This document shows, piece after piece, positions 1 to 10,959 of a stretch of DNA of 64,000 nt (positions within the stretch are counted from its first letter, which is position 1; every line of letters starts with the position of its first letter). The position numbers and the translations under genes were made by a program. The notes beneath the pieces were generated by a model. The model made no database searches and had not been told where the DNA came from. It was given only the letters and a program-made list of their open reading frames with translations. The stretch lies in NCBI GenBank assembly GCA_014058105.1, contig JACGCM010001161.1:496001-560000 (forward strand), read 5' to 3'. This stretch comes from Kingdonia uniflora. Its lineage: Eukaryota > Streptophyta > Magnoliopsida > Ranunculales > Circaeasteraceae.

Positions 1-435
1 AGAGGGAGAGGTTGGAGTGGTGAGAGTTTGAGAGGTGGAGATTGGAGACTCTGCATTGTTGTTGATTACCTGTTTATTAAGGTGGGGAAGAAACGCTTTA
101 GGGAAAGACAAAGAATCAAGTTAAGTTAAAGTGATTAAATTCCCCTTCCGTATTAAAGAAAGAACAACACATAGGACTGGTATTAAAGAAATTACGCCAT
201 GTAGAACAAACATCGCCACATAGGACAATCGTCGCCACGCGGGACAATCGACGCCACGTAGGACAAAACTTGGATAACTTGGATTTATAATATAGATGTA
301 ACAAAAACAATGTCCGTGTCAGGGTTATGCACATTCCATAGGTGAAGTAGTAGAATATCATTTCCCATTTAAAATCCGTCGTCTCAACATAACAGAGAAC
401 GAGAGAGAGAGAGAGAGAACGAAAGAGAGAGAGAG
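1..435. promoter_or_regulatory. Upstream region of the complex I gene
   Basis: This stretch holds no convincing coding region. Four contiguous 19-bp repeats lie at about 195-270, with the core CGCCA at 195, 214, 233 and 252. A TATA-like stretch (TTATAATATAG) is at 285-295, and a GA-rich tract at about 400-435 runs up to the start codon. These fit a promoter and 5' leader for the gene starting at 436. A possible minus-strand splice donor near 70 (AAACAG then GTAATC) hints that a divergent gene could start here and leave the window; this is weak. Confidence 0.45.
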
Positions 436-2459
436 ATGATCACAGCTTATCTAACCCGAAGAGCAGCTCAGAAGGAGCGGGTGAGGATCCTGTACCGCAG
501 GGCTCTCAAGGACTCTCTCAACTGGGCCGTCCATCGCCATATCTTCTACAAAGATGTAATCTCTCTCTCTCTCTCTCTCAACCCACAATTTGAATCTCAC
601 GTATTAGGGTTAGGGGGTTTTCCCCAATTATCATAAACAATTTGTTGATTTCAGGCTTCTGATTTAAGAGATAAGTTTGAGGCCAACAAGCATGTGGTAT
701 GTTTTCGCCCCTTTTTTTATATTTTAGAATTAGGGATTCCACGTTTTGTTTATTTTGGTGAATTTCCAGGAAGATCCTGATACAATTGATACACTAATAG
801 TTGAGGGTGAAGCAAGCTTTAATAAGTGGAGGCATCCAGATCCTTACATTGGTAAGTTTCACATTTTAGTGCATTTGCGCTCTTAAGAATATAAATAAAA
901 AAGATAAAACATTCCCTACTAAAATCAAAGTAATCACTCCATCGGATATGTACTTGAAGAATCTTGCATTGTGTTGTTTTCACTGTGCTTCAAAATGAAG
1001 AGACCAAACGGCTCTTGCCACTGTGCTTTGAATTCATAAACTATTCCTAATCCATACTAGTCAGGTTATTTAGCCAAAACTCGAACCACATACTCATGCT
1101 TAAAAAAACCTTCTAAAGCATCTACCGTCCAGTTTATGTATTTCCAGATATTGAAAGGGTCCATAAACAATTGTGGTATCCAGAGTGATTTCACTTCATT
1201 CGTCTTCACTTCATGCATGCATCCGATGTGGTGGGGACACTGTCATGCTCACTGCACGTCGATGACATGGTCGTGTCAACAAAATCAATATCCGCGTCCA
1301 AAAACTAAAGATTCGCAGATTCTTCATTCTGATCAAGTGGAAACTACCTTTATGTTTATTTTGAAAATATTTCAAGGTATGCCCCAAAGTATGCGGAAAA
1401 ATTAAAGTACTCTGAGATGTCTCATCACCAGTAGTATTTTTGTATATCGTAACGTGGATTATAGTACATGGATAATATGTTTAAAATATACGACGACAAA
1501 AGTTACACCGCCAAAGAGACCACAATACAGTTGAACACCTTTAAATGAGTACCTTTTCTGTCAAATGGTGGCATGCCATTAAGGTAGATAGGTATGGTGA
1601 ACTTATCTTGATTTTCGTAATCTGTAACTTTACTTACCCCCTAGATCCTTTTCCAAGGACCTGCTTGTTAAGATTGATGATTATAGGGACAAGCAGTTTG
1701 ATAGATTGTAATATTTTTGTTCTTCAGTAATATACCTTGTTCGGAAGTCCTTACTTAAACTCGCATTTCCTCACAAACGTGTCCAGGTTATTGATTTACA
1801 AGCTTTCTAGGATTGATATAATACATTAACTTATCAAAGTTTAATACCTGAAGTATCAGGGCTGAAACTTACCCCTTTAATAAAATGTAATATTGAAGCA
1901 GATGAACCAATTCTTTGCTGCTGCTTCCATTGCTACCAAAAAGATTATTTCATCTCAGATTTTTATTTGATCAATTTTTTTATATTCTTTTGTAACCTTG
2001 TAGTACGCATTTTCTCATTTTCATGATTGCATGATGAACAGTTCCTTGGGCTCCCGGTGGTTCAAAGTTTACACGAAACCCAGCACCACCTTCTGGGGTA
2101 AGTTTTAGCATTTTACACTTCTCAAATATGTTGCTGCATTTCTATACTTTCAAGGAATGCTTCTGGATACTTCTATCATTACTTGCATGTACATCATGAT
2201 GGTTTGTGCCAAAAAATTACTATAAAATTTATCTTATTTTTAGGGAAAAAGTGATGACAGCTCTATTTATATTTGATACAAAAAATTATCAATTGCAGCA
2301 CATAAAATCATTAAAGAGTACTTCGTAATTCATGTAAAACTCTCGATAGAAGATGTCAATTAATTCTCGAAATTACACCTCTCTTTGATGTGTGATTGAT
2401 TGCTTTTTTCCCTGCAGATCAATATCGTGTTTGATTATGGCCGAGAAGATAATGCTTGA
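436..2459 (+). CDS. NADH dehydrogenase (complex I) B22 subunit, NDUFB9-like
   Basis: LYR-family accessory subunit of mitochondrial complex I (NDUFB9 in animals, CIB22 in plants). It belongs to the membrane arm and is not catalytic. Coding exons with GT-AG borders and matching phases are 436-555, 655-696, 770-851, 2042-2097 and 2418-2459. They give 113 residues, close to the about 117 of the Arabidopsis protein. The LYR motif is at residues 19-21 (RILYRRALKD). Other recognisable blocks are NWAVHRHIFYKD in exon 1, FNKWRHPDPYI in exon 3 and VPWAPGGSKF in exon 4. The start is the first ATG after the GA-rich leader and matches the family N-terminus. The 1.2-kb intron between exons 3 and 4 holds nothing I recognise. 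A candidate poly(A) signal AATAAA lies at 2494-2499. Confidence 0.93.
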
Positions 2460-2981
2460 AACCAATGTGTGATATCAGTGTGTTATCCTTTGGAATAAAG
2501 TTCAACGTGTTTTAGGCATGTACGATGTCCATATGGCATTTTGCTATTGTGTTTATTTATGTTCAGATGGCTAATTTGGTTGTAGAACTCTCGATGCAGT
2601 TTCAAATTTCTGCAGAATCCTATCAGAGCTTGAATCAGGATAAAATAATTGATTCGACAACTGATACATTCTATTTGATCCCTTTGTTATCTCGTGTGTC
2701 TATCGTTAAGACAGTGCTATGTTGTGACCTACTATATAACAGTTGCTCTGGATAAACCAATTTCAGTGAGTAGTAAACTAAATGAAGAGCATTGGCCAGA
2801 TAGAGTATTTGCAAATCTTTTGGAAATAGCTAAAGTCACACCTTGCGAAAGGGGGTGTTAATAATGGCAGCAACACACATAGTCCACTCCCTAGAATTGG
2901 ATGATGTATTTCACTGTAAGTCAGGAGATGAAGTATTTCACTACCGGTAGATATATTTGCCATTACAGGAAATGATATGTA
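2460..2981. other. 3' flank of the complex I gene
   Basis: AT-rich flank containing the probable 3' UTR and poly(A) signal near 2494. No reading frame here resembles a known protein. The last part contains GCCATTACAGGAAA (2959-2972), which recurs at 8851-8864 on the other side of the copia element. Confidence 0.5.
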
Positions 2982-2986
2982 CTGCT

Positions 2987-3673
2987 TGTTGGAAAAAACG
3001 TATGTCGTTTGTTTGTGGTTTGAATAAAACTTTGGTAATTACTGTTAGTCCCACATTGGATAAGTGAAAAGAGTATTTTTACTTTATATTGGGTTACACA
3101 TGTATAGCATGTGTAAGTAAGTGGTGCTCTCAGAAGTGTGTGAGACGAGTGTGTATGGGGACGCCTATGAGCTTGCTTGCACGGACCAACCTATGACCCA
3201 TTTGGACTATTTTATAGATTCGAACAGAAAAATTTATTCGAATAGAAATAGATTCTATTCAAATAAAACATTCAGTTACTATTTAAGAGACACGACTCTT
3301 CTCAAATATGTGTTTTGGGACGCAACTCCGTCTACAGGTGTTTCTAAAGGACACTTTCTCATTTATTTAAACAATCATTATTGATGTGTTTGATACACAA
3401 AAAACATCTTTGAATATTATTTCTCCTCTTTGATTTGATTCCTTCTGAAGAGTGAAATCACAGATAGTTCGATAGGCGTATCGACTTGAGTGCTTCAAGT
3501 CTATACGAATCGATCATTGTATCTTGGGAGACAGGCACCACGTCAAACTGTGAAGCACCATACGCAGAGTAAAATTTGTCTTAAGGAAATTGCAGTGACT
3601 GCAAGCCTCGATCTTCAGTTCTTTCATTTCTTTTTCGTTCATCTTCGACATACATCGGAATACATGTTTTACA
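2987..3673 (+). repeat. 5' LTR of the copia element
   Basis: 687-bp LTR starting TGTTGG and ending ATGTTTTACA. It aligns through most of its length with the copy at 7981-8845, including the block TAGTCCCACATTGGATAAG. It carries a single version of the TTCGAA-containing segment that is expanded in the 3' copy. Confidence 0.92.
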
Positions 3674-3703
3674 ATTCTCATGTTGTGTTCTTATTTTGCG
3701 AAG

Positions 3704-6700
3704 ATGTCTATCAATGAAACTGTTGTTCGTGTTCATCAAGAAAAGTGAGAGAAATTTAATAGAGTGAAGTTCAAACGTTGGCAGCAAAAGATGTTATTTT
3801 ATCTAACAACTCTGAACCTTGCCAAATTTTTGCAGGAGAATTCCCCGGTCCTCAAAGACAGTAAAACTGACAAGACAACTGTCGCTGCTGTAGAGGCGTG
3901 GAAGCATTCTGACTTTTTGTGCAGGAACTTCATTCTGAATGGGTTGGATGATAAACTGTACAATGTTTATACTCCACTCCGGACTGCCAAGGAACTGTGG
4001 GATTCCCTGGATAAGAAGTACAAGACAGAAGATGCAGGTACAAAGAAATTTGTTGTCAGTCGTTTCCTTGACTTCAAGATGATTGACTCTAAGTTAGTAA
4101 TCAGTCAAATGCAAGAGTTGCAGATTATCCTGCATGACATTCATTCAGAAGTAATGATTTAGTCAAGTACAAACGCAAGGAGATGAAGTTTGAGGACTTG
4201 ATCGTGCGTTTGAGGATTGAAAAAGATAATCGTAATAGTGAGAAAGCGATTGGAATTGGTTCATTGGAATCAAAGGCCTATGTTGTTGAAGGCAATCCTT
4301 CAAACAATAAGGGTAAATTCTATAAGAAGAATGAGAAGAAGGTTATTACCCTACACAGGGCCCAACCGGAAGAGACTTCAAGAAGTTTTCTGGGAACTGC
4401 CATAACTGCGGTAAGAAAGGGCACCGCGCAAAGGACTACAGGAAGAATAAAGATAATTCTTCAAAGAACAAGCCTCTTCAAGCCAACATGTCTGAGTTGG
4501 AGAACCTTTCTGTTGTGGTCTCTAAAGTGAACTTGATCAGTAATACCAAAGATTGGTGGATTGATACTAGAGCAACACGCCACATTTGTTCTGATAAAAC
4601 CCAGTTTTTGTCATACAACAAAGTAGACAGTGATGAAAAGCTGTATATGGGAAACTCTGCTACTTCTGTGGTTGAAGAAGTTAGAAAGGTTGTTCTGCAA
4701 TTGACATCAGGAAAAGAACTTACTCTTAATGAAGTTCTGTATGTTCCAGATATTCGAAAGAATTTGATGTCTGGATTAGTTTTGAGTAAGAAAGGCTTTA
4801 GGCTCGTATTCGAGTCAGACAAATGTGTCTTGACTAAAAGTGGAATGTTTGTAGAAAAGGGCTACTTATGTGATGGCTTGTTTAAATTTAATGTTGATGT
4901 AACCCCAATATTTATCAATAAAATTGAAGGTTCTGCTTACATCTTGAGTCTTTTAATGTTTGGCATGCACAATTAGGCCATGTTCATAATGGTTCGTTGC
5001 GTAGATTAATGAATTTAGGACTGTTGCCTAAATTCAGTTTTGATTGCAAACAAAAATGTACAACATGTGTTGAAGCAAAGTTTGCAAAACAACTCTTTCA
5101 ATCAATTGATAAATGGAAGATAGTACCTCTCGAATTAATTCACAGCGATTTATGTGACTTGAAATTCGTTCAAACAAGAGGTGGGAAAAAATATTTTATT
5201 ACTTTTATCGATGATTGTACTAGGTACAGTCATGTGTATCTACTCCGAAGTAAAGATGAAGCATTAGAGATGTTTACGCTTTACAAAAATGAGGTTGATA
5301 ATCAACTTGAAAAGAAGATTAAAACCTTAAGGTCAGATAGAGGTGGTAAATATGATTCATCCGCTTTTGAAGAGTTTTGTGCTCATAAAGGGATTATTCA
5401 CCAAAGTACTGCACCTTATACACCTCAGCAAAATGGAGTTGCTGAGAGGAAAAATAGAACTTTGAAAGATATGGTTAATGTCATGTTGATTAGTTCTGGT
5501 CAGCCACAAAACTTGTGAGGGAAGCTTTACTTTCAGCAAGCCATTTACTGAATAAGATTCCTCATAAGAAGACTAATAACATTCTTTATGAACTTTGGAA
5601 AGGTAGAGTACCTTCCTTTATATTCATGAAAGTGTGGGGGTGCCTTGCAAAAGTGCAAGTTCCAGTTCCCAAACGTGTGAAATTGGAACCCAAAACCATT
5701 GACTGCATTTTTATTGGCAAAGCTAATAATAGCAGTGCATTAAAGTTTTTGGTACACAAATCAGATATCACTGATATACATGAGAATAGATTCATCGAAT
5801 CACGTGAGGCTATCTTTTTTGAGGATATTTTCCCAAGAAAAATGAGTGATAATGTGAATTCTCTGAAAAGATCACATGACATTGCTTCAGGTAGTGAACT
5901 TCTGCCTGAAAGTTCTGAGCAAGCTCCAGAACTTAGACGTGGCAAACGTGTTAAGATCGCATCTATAAGAATCGGTCCTGAGTATCTAACTAACCTGTTA
6001 GAGAATGAACCTCAAACCTTCAAGGAGGCCATGTTATCTTCTAAGGCTCCTAGTTGGAAAGAGGCAGTGCATAGTAAAATTAATTTTATTATGCAAAATC
6101 ATACGTGGGAGTTGGTAACTCTTCCACCTGGTAACAAATCAATCGATTGTAAATGGATCTTCAAGAGGAAGATGAAACCTGATGGTTCTATAGACAAGTA
6201 CAAGGCGCGACTTGTTGCTAAGGGATTTAGGCAGAAGGAAGGCCTAGATTACTTTAGCACTTATTCACCAGTTACAAAAATAACATCTATACGAATGTTG
6301 ATATCTATTGCAGCTTTGCATAAGCTTGAAATACATCAAATGGATGTGAAAACAACGTTTCTTAACGGTAAATTATATGAGGAAATTTATATGAACCAAC
6401 CTGAAGGGTTTATTGTCAAAGGATAAGAACACAAAGTTTGCAAACTTGTGAAGTCCTTGTATGGATTAAAACAAGCGCCCTTACAATGGCATGAAAAGTT
6501 TGATCATGTTATGATCAAGGATGGATTCAAAATCAATAAATGTGACAAATATGTTTATTAATTCTTGGAATCAAAATTAATAGAACATCACAGGGAATTG
6601 TGTTGTCACAAGCACATTATATAGAAAACGTGTTTAAGAGATTCAATAAGTTTGAGTTAAAGGTGTTAAAACACCACTTGATAGAACTTAATACTTGGCA

Positions 6701-7408
6701 AAAAACAAGGGAGAAAGCGTTTCTCAACTTGAGTACTCACGAATCATAGGTAGTCTCATGTATATTATGAACTGCACCAGACCAGATATTTCTTATGCAG
6801 TAAGTAAACTGAGTCAATATACGAGTAATCCTGGAGGTGCACATTGGGTGGCACTCGTTAGGGTTTTAAAGTACTTAAAGTACACCCTATACTATGGTTT
6901 GCACTATACCACTTATCCAGCTGTACTTGAAGGATATAGTGATGCAAATTGGATTTCGGATTCTGACGAGTCAAAATCTACTACTGGATATGTGTTCACC
7001 CTTGGAGGTACAGCAGTATCATGGAAATCTTAGAAACAAACATGTATAGCTCGTTCCACGATGGAATCTGAGTTCATTGCTTTGGACAAAGCTGGAGAAG
7101 AAGCAGAATGGCTTTGAGAGTTTCTAGAGGATATTTCTTTATGGCCACAACTTGTGCCTGCTATATGTATTCATTGTGATAATCAAGCAGTACTAGCAAG
7201 GGATAAGAATCAAGTGTATAATGGTAAGTCACGACATATACGTCGTAGACATAATACCGTTAAGCAGTTACTTGCGAATGGAATAATATTTATTGATTTT
7301 ATAAAATCTGAAGACAAACTTGCGGATCCATTTACTAAAGGATTGTCGAAAGGGCAAGTATATTGTACATCAAAAGGAATAAGATTAATACAGCCAATCC
7401 ACGAGTAA
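3704..7408 (+). pseudogene. Copia gag-pol, broken
   Basis: Gag frame opens at 3704, meets a TGA around 3746, then runs in the same frame to 4162, where a segment appears deleted before VKYKRKEMKFED. The zinc knuckle near 4400 reads CHNCGKKGHRAKDY, with the last cysteine of CX2CX4HX4C replaced by tyrosine. Protease (4549 on) has DTRAT instead of DTGAT. A frameshift at about 4965 precedes the integrase zinc region. The integrase core keeps its D, D and E (HSD, LRSD, QQNGVAERKN) in 4997-5518. Reverse transcriptase starts near 6050 (KEAVHSKINF) and keeps MDVKTTFLNG, but has a stop at 6424 and a deletion near 6560 that removes the YVDD box. RNase H blocks (STMESEF, HCDNQAVLA, KLADPFTKG) at 7060-7345 are interrupted by stops. 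Confidence 0.92.
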
Positions 7409-7980
7409 TATCAATGGTAACCTAACCTAGATGACTGGAGGATCCCAAGATCTAGGTTCAATTGGAAAACTGGTTGAGGGTTATTCACCTAAGCACTGCG
7501 GAGACTAAGTTTCCATCTCATTCCTGTTGTAAACAGTGCAACCTACAGAGTTTGTTAGGGTAAATTTTGTTTTTAATGATTCTTATAGCTTGTGTATACA
7601 AGTAGAGTACGGCAGGGTACTCTTAATAGGAAATCACCTATGTGAGTGAGAAGTGAGGGCCGTTTCCGTGAGAATTGAGACGGCTGAATTCTCTAATAGC
7701 ACTCATAAATCTGAGATTGTCTAGGGCCAAAATGGATACAACATTTAGAACTGTATGTGACAGGAACGGTACTGTGTGAATACTATTGTATAGGCTTACA
7801 TCAACGGCTGAATAGTTCAAGACATCATGTTCACTGCTTAGCCAAGTATGTCTGATAGTGTTTTACTAGAGAAGGTTCAAGTCCACAAGACACATTTTTC
7901 GATGCAGAACCATTTCTACCATTACTCTCAAGATTCTTGTTCGTTCTCGTCTTTCCCGTTTTTATTCAAATGTGGGGGAT
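7409..7980 (+). other. Copia 3' untranslated region and polypurine tract
   Basis: Non-coding stretch between RNase H and the 3' LTR. It ends in TGTGGGGGAT immediately before TGTTGG, the usual position of the plus-strand primer. The only frames here are short and match no domain. Confidence 0.7.
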
Positions 7981-8845
7981 TGTTGGAAAAAAAATACATG
8001 TCGTTTGTTTGTGGTTTGAATAAAACCTTGGTAATTACTGTTAGTCCCACATTGGATAAGTGAAAAGAGTATTTTTACTTTATTTTGGGTTACACATGTA
8101 TAACATGTGTAAGTAAGTAGTGCTCTCACAAGTGTGTGAGACGAGTGTGTAAAGGCTTGCTATGGGGATGCCCATGGGATTGCGTGCACGGACCAACCCA
8201 TGACCCATTTGGACTATTTTATAGATTCTATTCGAATATCTCTATTCGAATAGGATTCTATTCGAATAGAAAATATTCTATTTTAATAAATCTGGCAGGG
8301 AGAATTGTATTCGAACAGAAATAGATTCTATTTGAATAAAACTTGCAAGAAGAATCTATTCGAATAGATTATGATTCTATTCGAATAAAACTGGCAATAA
8401 GAAATCTTTTCGAATAGAAATAGATTCTATTCGAATAAAACATGCAGTTACTATTCAAGTGACACGACTCTTCTCAGAGATGTGTCTTGTGACGCAACCC
8501 CGTCTACAGGTGTTTCTAAAGGACACATTCTCATTTATTTAAACAATCATTCTTGATGTGTTTGATACACAGAAAACATCCTTGAATCTTATTCCACCTC
8601 TTCGATTTGATTCCTTCTTGAGAGTGAAATCACATATCGTTCGACAGGCATATCGACTTGAGTGTTACAAGTCTATACGAATCGATCGTTGTATCTTGGG
8701 AGACAGGCACCACGTCAAACTGTGAAGCACTATACGCAGGCTGAAATCTATCTTAAGGAAATTACAGTGACTGCAAACCTCGATCTTCAGTTCTTTCATT
8801 TCCTTTTCGTTCATCTTCGACATACATCGGAATGCATGTTCTACA
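7981..8845 (+). repeat. 3' LTR of the copia element, internally expanded
   Basis: 865-bp LTR, about 178 bp longer than the 5' copy. The extra length is mostly at 8221-8440, where units of about 50 bp begin at 8285, 8335 and 8384 (spacings 50, 49 and 50, with the next unit edge at 8434). Each carries the palindrome ATTCGAAT or a near copy. A shorter insertion lies at about 8149-8190. The LTR ends at 8845, followed by the CTGCT duplication. Confidence 0.9.
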
Positions 8846-8908
8846 CTGCTGCCATTACAGGAAAGACTCATTAATAAGAACTCTTCAAGACAGATCGCTT
8901 TGATCCGG

Positions 8909-9193
8909 TAAAAGTATATGGGACTGAAACTTAGCTTGATCACAAATATTAGGTATTTGATACTACCAATATAGTGGATCCAGGTGCAGAAGTTGGTTTT
9001 GCATAAAAGTATATGGGACTAAAGCTTAGCTTGATCACATGTATTGGGTATTCGATACTACCAATATAGTGGATCCAGGTGCAGAAGTTGGTTTTGCATA
9101 AAAGTATATGGGACTAAAGCTTAGCTTGATCACAAGTATTGGGTATTCGATACTACCAATATAGTGGATCCAGGTGCAGAAGTTGGTTTTGCA
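8909..9193. repeat. Three tandem 95-bp repeats
   Basis: Three contiguous copies start at 8909, 9004 and 9099, exactly 95 bp apart, each starting TAAAAGTATATGGGACT and containing GTGGATCCAGGTGCAGAAG. Copies two and three are nearly identical; copy one differs at several sites. There are no unique spacers. In one frame a unit reads roughly VFDTTNIVDPGAEVGFA between stops, so it may derive from a coding fragment I cannot identify. Confidence 0.92.
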
Positions 9194-9249
9194 CAAAAAT
9201 ATTGACGACTTCCAATGTTTGAACCTATCGATTACACAGAGATTTGTAT

Positions 9250-10574
9250 TAACGATAGGGAGAGAATTCCCCTACACTCACTTTCCCCTATACTCACACT
9301 ACATATTGACAACTACACACCTTGAAAGGAGGTGGCATTAGACTGCCTACGTGGAAGAAAAAGCTAAACAAAAACCCCAAACCCACTCACCTCACTTTCT
9401 CTCTCTCCCGGTCTCCCTCCAAAATTTAAATTTTAAAATTCAAATACGACTCTCTCCCTCATCCACTATTATCTCCGGTTAAGGTACGAATCTCTCTCAG
9501 CCTTTCTCCTTATTTTCAATCCCATTTTGGAAATTGTATTTGGGAACGTGATTTTGGGATAATTTGAGGGTGCTTTCAGAGGTAATTTTGGTATTGATTT
9601 TGATTGTGTAATTTGAGTGTTTGCAGAGGTAAATTGATTGTGCACAGTGAAGGAAATTGAGACTATACGTAGAAGAAAGCAAACATCTACCAACATCTAC
9701 TCCCAACACCTAGAATGATGTAATGGAATTTGTATTATAGATATTGTCGATTTGCACAATACATCGACAATAAATTGTGTGCTTGTAATGTACTCAACAA
9801 TAAATTGTCTGCTTTCAATGTATTCGACAATATTGTAGTATTGACAATTCTCGATAATGGGTTATTATCGACAATAAAACAATATAAAAAAGCTAAGTTG
9901 GTGTTGTTGTTATTGCTGTTGCATTTTCTTGTTGCATTTACTTGATCAATTAAGATGTTGGATAATTTGGTAGACAATAAAACAAGACAACATCCACAAT
10001 AAAACAAAATGCTCAATGTATACTTCTACTCTAAGAATTGCCGATATATGCATGTTTCGACGGTATATAGCACAATGTCAATTGTCGATATATACATGTT
10101 TCAACGGTGTCAACAATAATGTCACTTGTGAAATTGTTGAGTTATGTTTTACTCGACGGTCCTTGTACATGTAAAATTGTCGACTTCACTTGTTCGATTG
10201 TTGCATTGGGCATCATCACCGGTTGGCATCTCTTAAACATGCCACAAATTCAAACCCCAACTTCAATGATAGTACAAACCCCAACTTCAAGCGGATCTAA
10301 AAACAACTAATTGATCCAAAGAAAGAGTGAGACGGAAGAGAGAGAGTGTGAGAGGGAGAAAAAGAGAGAGAGAGTGACTGAGAGAGGATTAATAACTTCC
10401 CTAGCACGTCTTCAAATGGCGATGATCGTCGGAGATGATGGTAGAGGGAGACCGATAGAGTGTGAAATTTGAATTTTGGAGTGCATGAATTGTTGGGTTG
10501 TCCACGTAGGCAGTCCAAGTTGACAACCTGTGTGGTGTGGGGAGAGTGTAGGGGAATCATCTCCCCTAACGATA
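9250..10574. mobile_element. Non-autonomous DNA transposon with long TIRs (MULE-like)
   Basis: Direct 8-bp duplication TAACGATA at 9250-9257 and 10567-10574 flanks a 1309-bp element. The ends are inverted: the left starts GGGAGAGAATTCCCCTACAC and the reverse complement of the right starts GGGGAGATGATTCCCCTACAC. Similarity continues patchily for about 100 bp to a shared GACTGCCTACGTGG block. There is no transposase. The interior (9730-10200) is built from many variants of CGACAATA. Long TIRs suggest a Mutator-like relative, but the duplication is 8 bp rather than 9, so hAT cannot be excluded. Confidence 0.78.
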
Positions 10575-10959
10575 ATCCATCCAATGCTTTAAATTGAGAT
10601 AAAAGCTAATCTAAGTGTTTTATCAGGGATTAGTAACTACCACTGTATCATAAGGCTGACAAGTGATTATTCCCCATCAGATTCTCATTTACCATAAATT
10701 CGTGCTTAAGATCTAAACAATTATTCAGAATGTAAACAAATTAGATGCCCAGCCCATTTCTAATTTGAGAAGCTATCAAGCTGATAGTTATTGAGGGAAG
10801 AAACTTTCTCAAATATGATCTTTACATAGGTTTAAAATGTTCATAAGAGAGAATGTCTCGGTCTGTGGAAATGTGATCTTTCAGTTTAAACACACTATAT
10901 AAAGTTCTGCTTTGCGAAATTCATCCCAACCATCAAAATACCAGAAGCGGAGACCATCA

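Larger units (their letters stand above)
2982..8850 (+). mobile_element. Ty1/copia LTR retrotransposon, degenerate
   Basis: Element bounded by TGTTGG...ACA LTRs and a perfect 5-bp target duplication CTGCT (2982-2986 and 8846-8850). The domain order gag, protease, integrase, reverse transcriptase, RNase H is the copia order. The sequence just before the 3' LTR (GTGGGGGAT) is a typical polypurine tract. I could not recognise a standard initiator-tRNA primer site after the 5' LTR. The element is on the plus strand and lies between two genes. Stops, frameshifts and deletions in gag and pol show that it is no longer autonomous, and the two LTRs have diverged. Confidence 0.95.

Noticed and set aside
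8909..9193. Regular repeats considered as a CRISPR array
   Set aside because: Copies are contiguous 95-bp tandem units with no unique spacers, in a plant nuclear context.
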